Source: Bordetella parapertussis
GTDB taxonomy: Bacteria > Bacteroidota > Bacteroidia > Chitinophagales > Chitinophagaceae
Direction: 5' to 3'
Assembly: GCA_943331005.2 (NCBI GenBank)
Contig: CALQJX020000018.1
Location: 24,349-88,348 of the forward strand
Length of the DNA stretch: 64,000 bases
Made by a program: the position numbers and the translations under genes. The notes beneath the pieces were generated by a model, which was not told the origin of the DNA, searched no databases, and saw only the letters and a program-made list of their open reading frames with translations. This document shows positions 61,623 to 64,000 of the stretch, piece by piece. Numbering within the stretch: the stretch's first letter is position 1; each line of letters begins with the position of its first letter.

Positions 61623-62156
61623 TCATTGCAGCATTACATTAGAGAATGTGCCCTCTTTTATCCAGATAGATCCGGAATCTGCAGTGTTGTTTACCTGACA
61701 CTCAAATGTGCCGGAAATAGTAGAATCGGTAATGCTGGTAATGCGAACAAAACCAATATTGGCTAGTTGTGATGAGAAATACTGTGGCGTTGCAGATAGC
61801 TGATTGTATGCTATGTAATTCGACATGCTGAGCGTGTATGTACCTGTGTCTGTAACTCCGCCGATGTATATACCGAGTTGGTCATTGGTGCTGGTGCCGG
61901 ATGCGTCTGTGAATGTTCCGTATGTTTTTATCTGCAGGTTGCCACTATTAATTGCTGCCAGATAGGTGTTGCTGTCTGCTGTGGTCTTAGCGGCCGATTT
62001 CCATTGTCTGTCATTGATCTTGGCACCAATGATGTTTTTAGAGGAATTGTTGGTGTTGTTTACCGGAGTAGTAGAAGAATTGCCGGTATTGAGATCACTG
62101 CTCTTTTTGCAGGAAAACACAACTAATACGATAGAGATAAGTGCAATATTTTTCAT
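61623..62156 (-). CDS. small lipoprotein resembling DUF6252
   Basis: 177 residues with a lipobox (VVFSC, Cys16) and a Ser/Thr/Asn-rich linker. 'IIGAKINDRQWKSAAKTTAD' and 'ISGTFECQVNNTADSGSIWIKEGTFSNV' (halves of the mature part) resemble a large family of Bacteroidota lipoproteins (DUF6252-like). Function unknown. Its stop lies a few bases from the VOC remnant. Confidence 0.7.
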   Translation of the reverse strand: MKNIALISIVLVVFSCKKSSDLNTGNSSTTPVNNTNNSSKNIIGAKINDRQWKSAAKTTADSNTYLAAINSGNLQIKTYGTFTDASGTSTNDQLGIYIGGVTDTGTYTLSMSNYIAYNQLSATPQYFSSQLANIGFVRITSITDSTISGTFECQVNNTADSGSIWIKEGTFSNVMLQ

Positions 62157-62380
62157 TTTTTCCTTAATTATTTATATCAAATTGAAACAAAATTTTGATC
62201 CGAACAAATTTTGAAAGCAGTAAATATAATGATTATTGAGGTGTCTGTTATTTTGTATAGGTTAGCCATTTATTGCCAGCTTAGCGCTTCAGTGTAAAAT
62301 ATCATTTTACTCGCCGGTGCTTATTGTGGTAAGAGAGGAGGATGCCTAATGACGGGCAAAACAAAAGAGGCTTTTGAAAG

Positions 62381-62413
62381 AAAAAGATCCACCTGGTGAG
62401 GATGGATCTTTTT
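62381..62413 (-). terminator. terminator after tRNA-Gly
   Basis: 11-bp perfect stem AAAAAGATCCA / TGGATCTTTTT with an 11-nt loop, 6 nt downstream of the tRNA on the minus strand. Confidence 0.85.
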
Positions 62414-62419
62414 ACCGAG

Positions 62420-62492
62420 AGCGGAAGACGAGACTCGAACCCGCGACCCCAACCTTGGCAAGGTTGTGCTCTACCAACTGAGCTACTTCCGC
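62420..62492 (-). tRNA. tRNA-Gly (anticodon GCC)
   Basis: 73 nt folding into a complete cloverleaf: acceptor GCGGAAG/CTTCCGC, D stem GCTC/GAGC, anticodon stem CAACC/GGTTG with loop TTGCCAA (anticodon GCC), T stem GCGGG/CTCGT with TTCGAGT loop, discriminator T. The CCA end is not encoded. It reads GGC and GGU codons. Confidence 0.97.
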
Positions 62493-62651
62493 TTGTTTTT
62501 ACTGCTTTCGGATGGCGAAGATAAGCGCCTGTTTTGTATTTGCCAACAATGTGCTCCGATATTTTTGTGTTGTATATGATATGCTTCATATCGCTGCTTT
62601 TTATTGTTATTTGCCTGAAAGAATTGCATGCTGCCGTACTGGAAAATACTA

Positions 62652-62659
62652 TATTTTTG
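62652..62659 (+). promoter_or_regulatory. -7 box (TATTTTTG) ending 4 nt before the start of the next gene
   Basis: Exact TAnnTTTG match; the ATG follows at 62664, again predicting a leaderless or nearly leaderless message, as for pcm. Confidence 0.45.
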
Positions 62660-62663
62660 AGCT

Positions 62664-63095
62664 ATGCAACTGAAACCGGGTAAGGGTATTGGAGAACTAA
62701 CATTCGGGATGCTGCCCGCTACTGTAGAGCAGAAACTGGGCAAGCCCGACAGGATCTTTGTAACAGAAGATGATGAAGATGAACTGGTGTACCAGTACAA
62801 CTCTTTGCGTATGATGATCACCTTTTACAAGCAGGAGAACAACAGACTGGGGTATATACGCTCATCGAACCCGGCAATAACCTATAATGGTGAGCTGCTG
62901 CTGGACCAACCGGTAAAAGACGTACTGGAAGGCTCTATGAAAACCATGAAAAACTGGCAGATAGAAAAGTACGATTACTTTGACACCTACATCAACGAAA
63001 AAAGCTGGCTGATACTGAATGTTGAGTATGAGCGTATCTGCGACCTGGAAATGGGTGCACCGCTCGAAGGCGATGATGTGTATGTGTGGATGTGA
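62664..63095 (+). CDS. small cytosolic protein of unknown function
   Basis: 143 residues, acidic, without signal peptide. 'GIGELTFGMLPATVEQKLGKPDRIF' near 8-32 follows a pattern common in small proteins ('I.FGM....V...LG.PD'), and a second half repeats a similar turn ('LLLDQPVKDVLEGSMKTM'). No family recognised. It is monocistronic with its own -7 box and terminator. Confidence 0.65.
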   Translation: MQLKPGKGIGELTFGMLPATVEQKLGKPDRIFVTEDDEDELVYQYNSLRMMITFYKQENNRLGYIRSSNPAITYNGELLLDQPVKDVLEGSMKTMKNWQIEKYDYFDTYINEKSWLILNVEYERICDLEMGAPLEGDDVYVWM

Positions 63096-63154
63096 TGTTC
63101 ACCTCTGCCAATTTAATTGCTATTGTTATTTCTCTTTTTACTTTCAATATTTTG

Positions 63155-63191
63155 CCGGGAACAGACAGCTAATGTGTGTTCCCGGTTTTTT
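63155..63191 (+). terminator. intrinsic terminator of the 62664-63095 gene
   Basis: 9-bp stem CCGGGAACA / TGTTCCCGG followed by T6, 60 nt after the stop codon. Confidence 0.85.
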
Positions 63192-63194
63192 GTA

Positions 63195-63410
63195 TCACTG
63201 TTGCCGGCAGCAGTTTTTTCTGTGCGCTGCTTGTTGGTTTTCCTGTGTGGGGAATTTGCTCATGTCCATGTAAAAGATCACCCAGGTGTGGCCATCGAAA
63301 TCTTCTATGGTATGCTGCACCATAAAGTCGTAATCTCTCATTTCGTTGGGTTCTATGCCGCCTGCGGCTATGGCATTCGTTACTGGTTGTTTTGTAGCCT
63401 GTATGTGCAA
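63195..63410 (-). pseudogene. C-terminal fragment of a VOC-family gene
   Basis: 71 codons reading 'NAIAAGGIEPNEMRDYDFM' and 'TIEDFDGHTWVIFYMDMSKFP', the characteristic end of PhnB/glyoxalase-like VOC proteins ('EDPDGH.WE..YMDMS'). Full proteins are about 130-140 residues; here the first half is absent and the sequence to the right (63411 onward) does not continue it in any frame I read. The first Met is not a natural start. Likely a dead remnant, unless it is a split domain. Confidence 0.6.
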
Positions 63411-64000
63411 CTATATATTTTCACCCGAATCATGTTTTAAAATTGCTCACTTTTGCAATAAATTTTTCTCTGAGCACTTTTGTTGATAATCAACTATTTG
63501 TGATGAAATAATTGCGCAAAAATTGCGCAAAAATTACTCGCGGAGAAAATTTAATATTATATACATGTGGCGAGTGGTAATGTATAATTGCTGCCTGCTG
63601 GTGTGTGTGCTCCATGACGAATGATCGATGAAAATAATGCGCAAATGCCGTGCCACAGGTGGCAGCAAGTGCTGCTATGGCAGCGAAAGATATCCACAAA
63701 TTAAAATTGTAAGGTAGGGAGTGGGGCTGGCAAGTCGAAAATATTATGTGAAAACCTGAACGTTACAAACCAGCCCGGCGGCACACTGGTGCAATATCTT
63801 TCATGGAGTTCCAGAATGTAACTATCTGCGACTATCCATACGATCGATCTAATCAGTAATTACTAAAAAAGGATTTTGTTTGTGTCGTATTTGACAAAAT
63901 GTATCCTGATCTATATTTAAGTTTTAACTATTTTGGAAAATAAATTTAATTATATAGTTTTGGAATCCAAGTTAATATAATATTAAATAAATAATGTATA
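63411..64000. other. 590-bp AT-rich region without a convincing gene
   Basis: No reliable gene. It holds the palindrome GTTGAT-A-ATCAAC (63482-63494), an 11-bp tandem repeat (63511-63532), one DnaA-box-like site (ATATCCACA at 63690-63698) and a strongly AT-rich end (63840-64000) that may be the upstream region of a gene beyond the window. A 69-codon frame at 63490-63699 on the minus strand has a signal-like start but poor composition after residue 35. Confidence 0.5.
63511..63535. repeat. two tandem copies of an 11-bp unit
   Basis: ATTGCGCAAAA occurs twice head to tail, followed by a partial third ATT. Each unit contains the palindrome TTGCGCAA, so two identical sites are presented on the same face of the helix. 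Confidence 0.7.

Noticed and set aside
62302..62589. 95-codon minus-strand frame across the tRNA
   Set aside because: Its 'SVGRAQPCQGWGRGFESRL' segment is a well-known artefact of translating a tRNA gene.
63490..63699. 69-codon minus-strand frame with a signal-like start (MWISFAAIAALAATCGTAFA)
   Set aside because: After residue 35 it runs through AT-rich repeats and palindromes and lacks protein-like composition; no family match. Low chance of being real.

Overview
The window looks like an ordinary chromosomal stretch of a Bacteroidota bacterium, most likely of the Chitinophagaceae/Chitinophagales. The evidence is six proteins ending in a type IX secretion system (T9SS) sorting domain ('YPNPT..G' followed by a 'GR.l....i..G.Y.v' tail), many short Bacteroidota-type lipoprotein signals, promoter -7 boxes of the form TAnnTTTG, and a DUF6452/DUF6048 pair. 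I see no prophage, integrase, insertion sequence, CRISPR array or rRNA operon. One tRNA gene (Gly, anticodon GCC) is present.

Layout. 0-9.2 kb: a truncated secreted-protein gene, a 1110-residue Ig-like-repeat T9SS protein, an alpha-oxoamine synthase (sphingolipid or sulfonolipid first step), a PafA-type phosphatase, and a DUF2089 regulator/membrane protein/hydrolase operon with a palindromic operator candidate. 9.3-16.7 kb: holA, a DUF1835 protein, beta-carbonic anhydrase with a SulP transporter and a small His/Asp-rich secreted protein, recR, an FAD oxidoreductase and dapF. 16.8-22.4 kb: a giant S8 protease with a T9SS tail. 22.6-30.5 kb: a CPA2 antiporter/lipoprotein/MFS cluster, def, two glycosyltransferases and a LysM protein. 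31.7-37.7 kb: dnaB, an intergenic region with DnaA-box-like sites, pheT, a coiled-coil protein and DUF6452/DUF6048.

37.7-50.9 kb is rich in envelope genes: a T9SS esterase, a TPR lipoprotein, a T9SS jelly-roll/PKD protein, a porin, an OmpA-like lipoprotein, a DPP-IV peptidase, a three-gene sensor/kinase/regulator operon, an unknown protein, a SemiSWEET-like protein and a T9SS thioredoxin-like protein. 51-55.6 kb holds fusA, pcm, a soluble PAS kinase and a SnoaL-like protein. 55.6-64 kb is gene-poorer and holds small secreted proteins, a cyclophilin, the tRNA and three apparent gene remnants, two of which resemble VOC/glyoxalase genes.

Most of the window is housekeeping or envelope biology. 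The points most worth a second look are the DUF2089 operon with its 19-bp palindrome, the split membrane-sensor/kinase/regulator operon next to a CCCGTAT triple repeat, -7 boxes lying only 4 nt from start codons (possible leaderless genes), the VOC gene remnants around tRNA-Gly, a secreted redoxin carrying a T9SS tail, and DnaA-box-like sites beside dnaB. I did not find a convincing wholly new multi-gene system. All family assignments are from reading the protein sequences; no database search was run.
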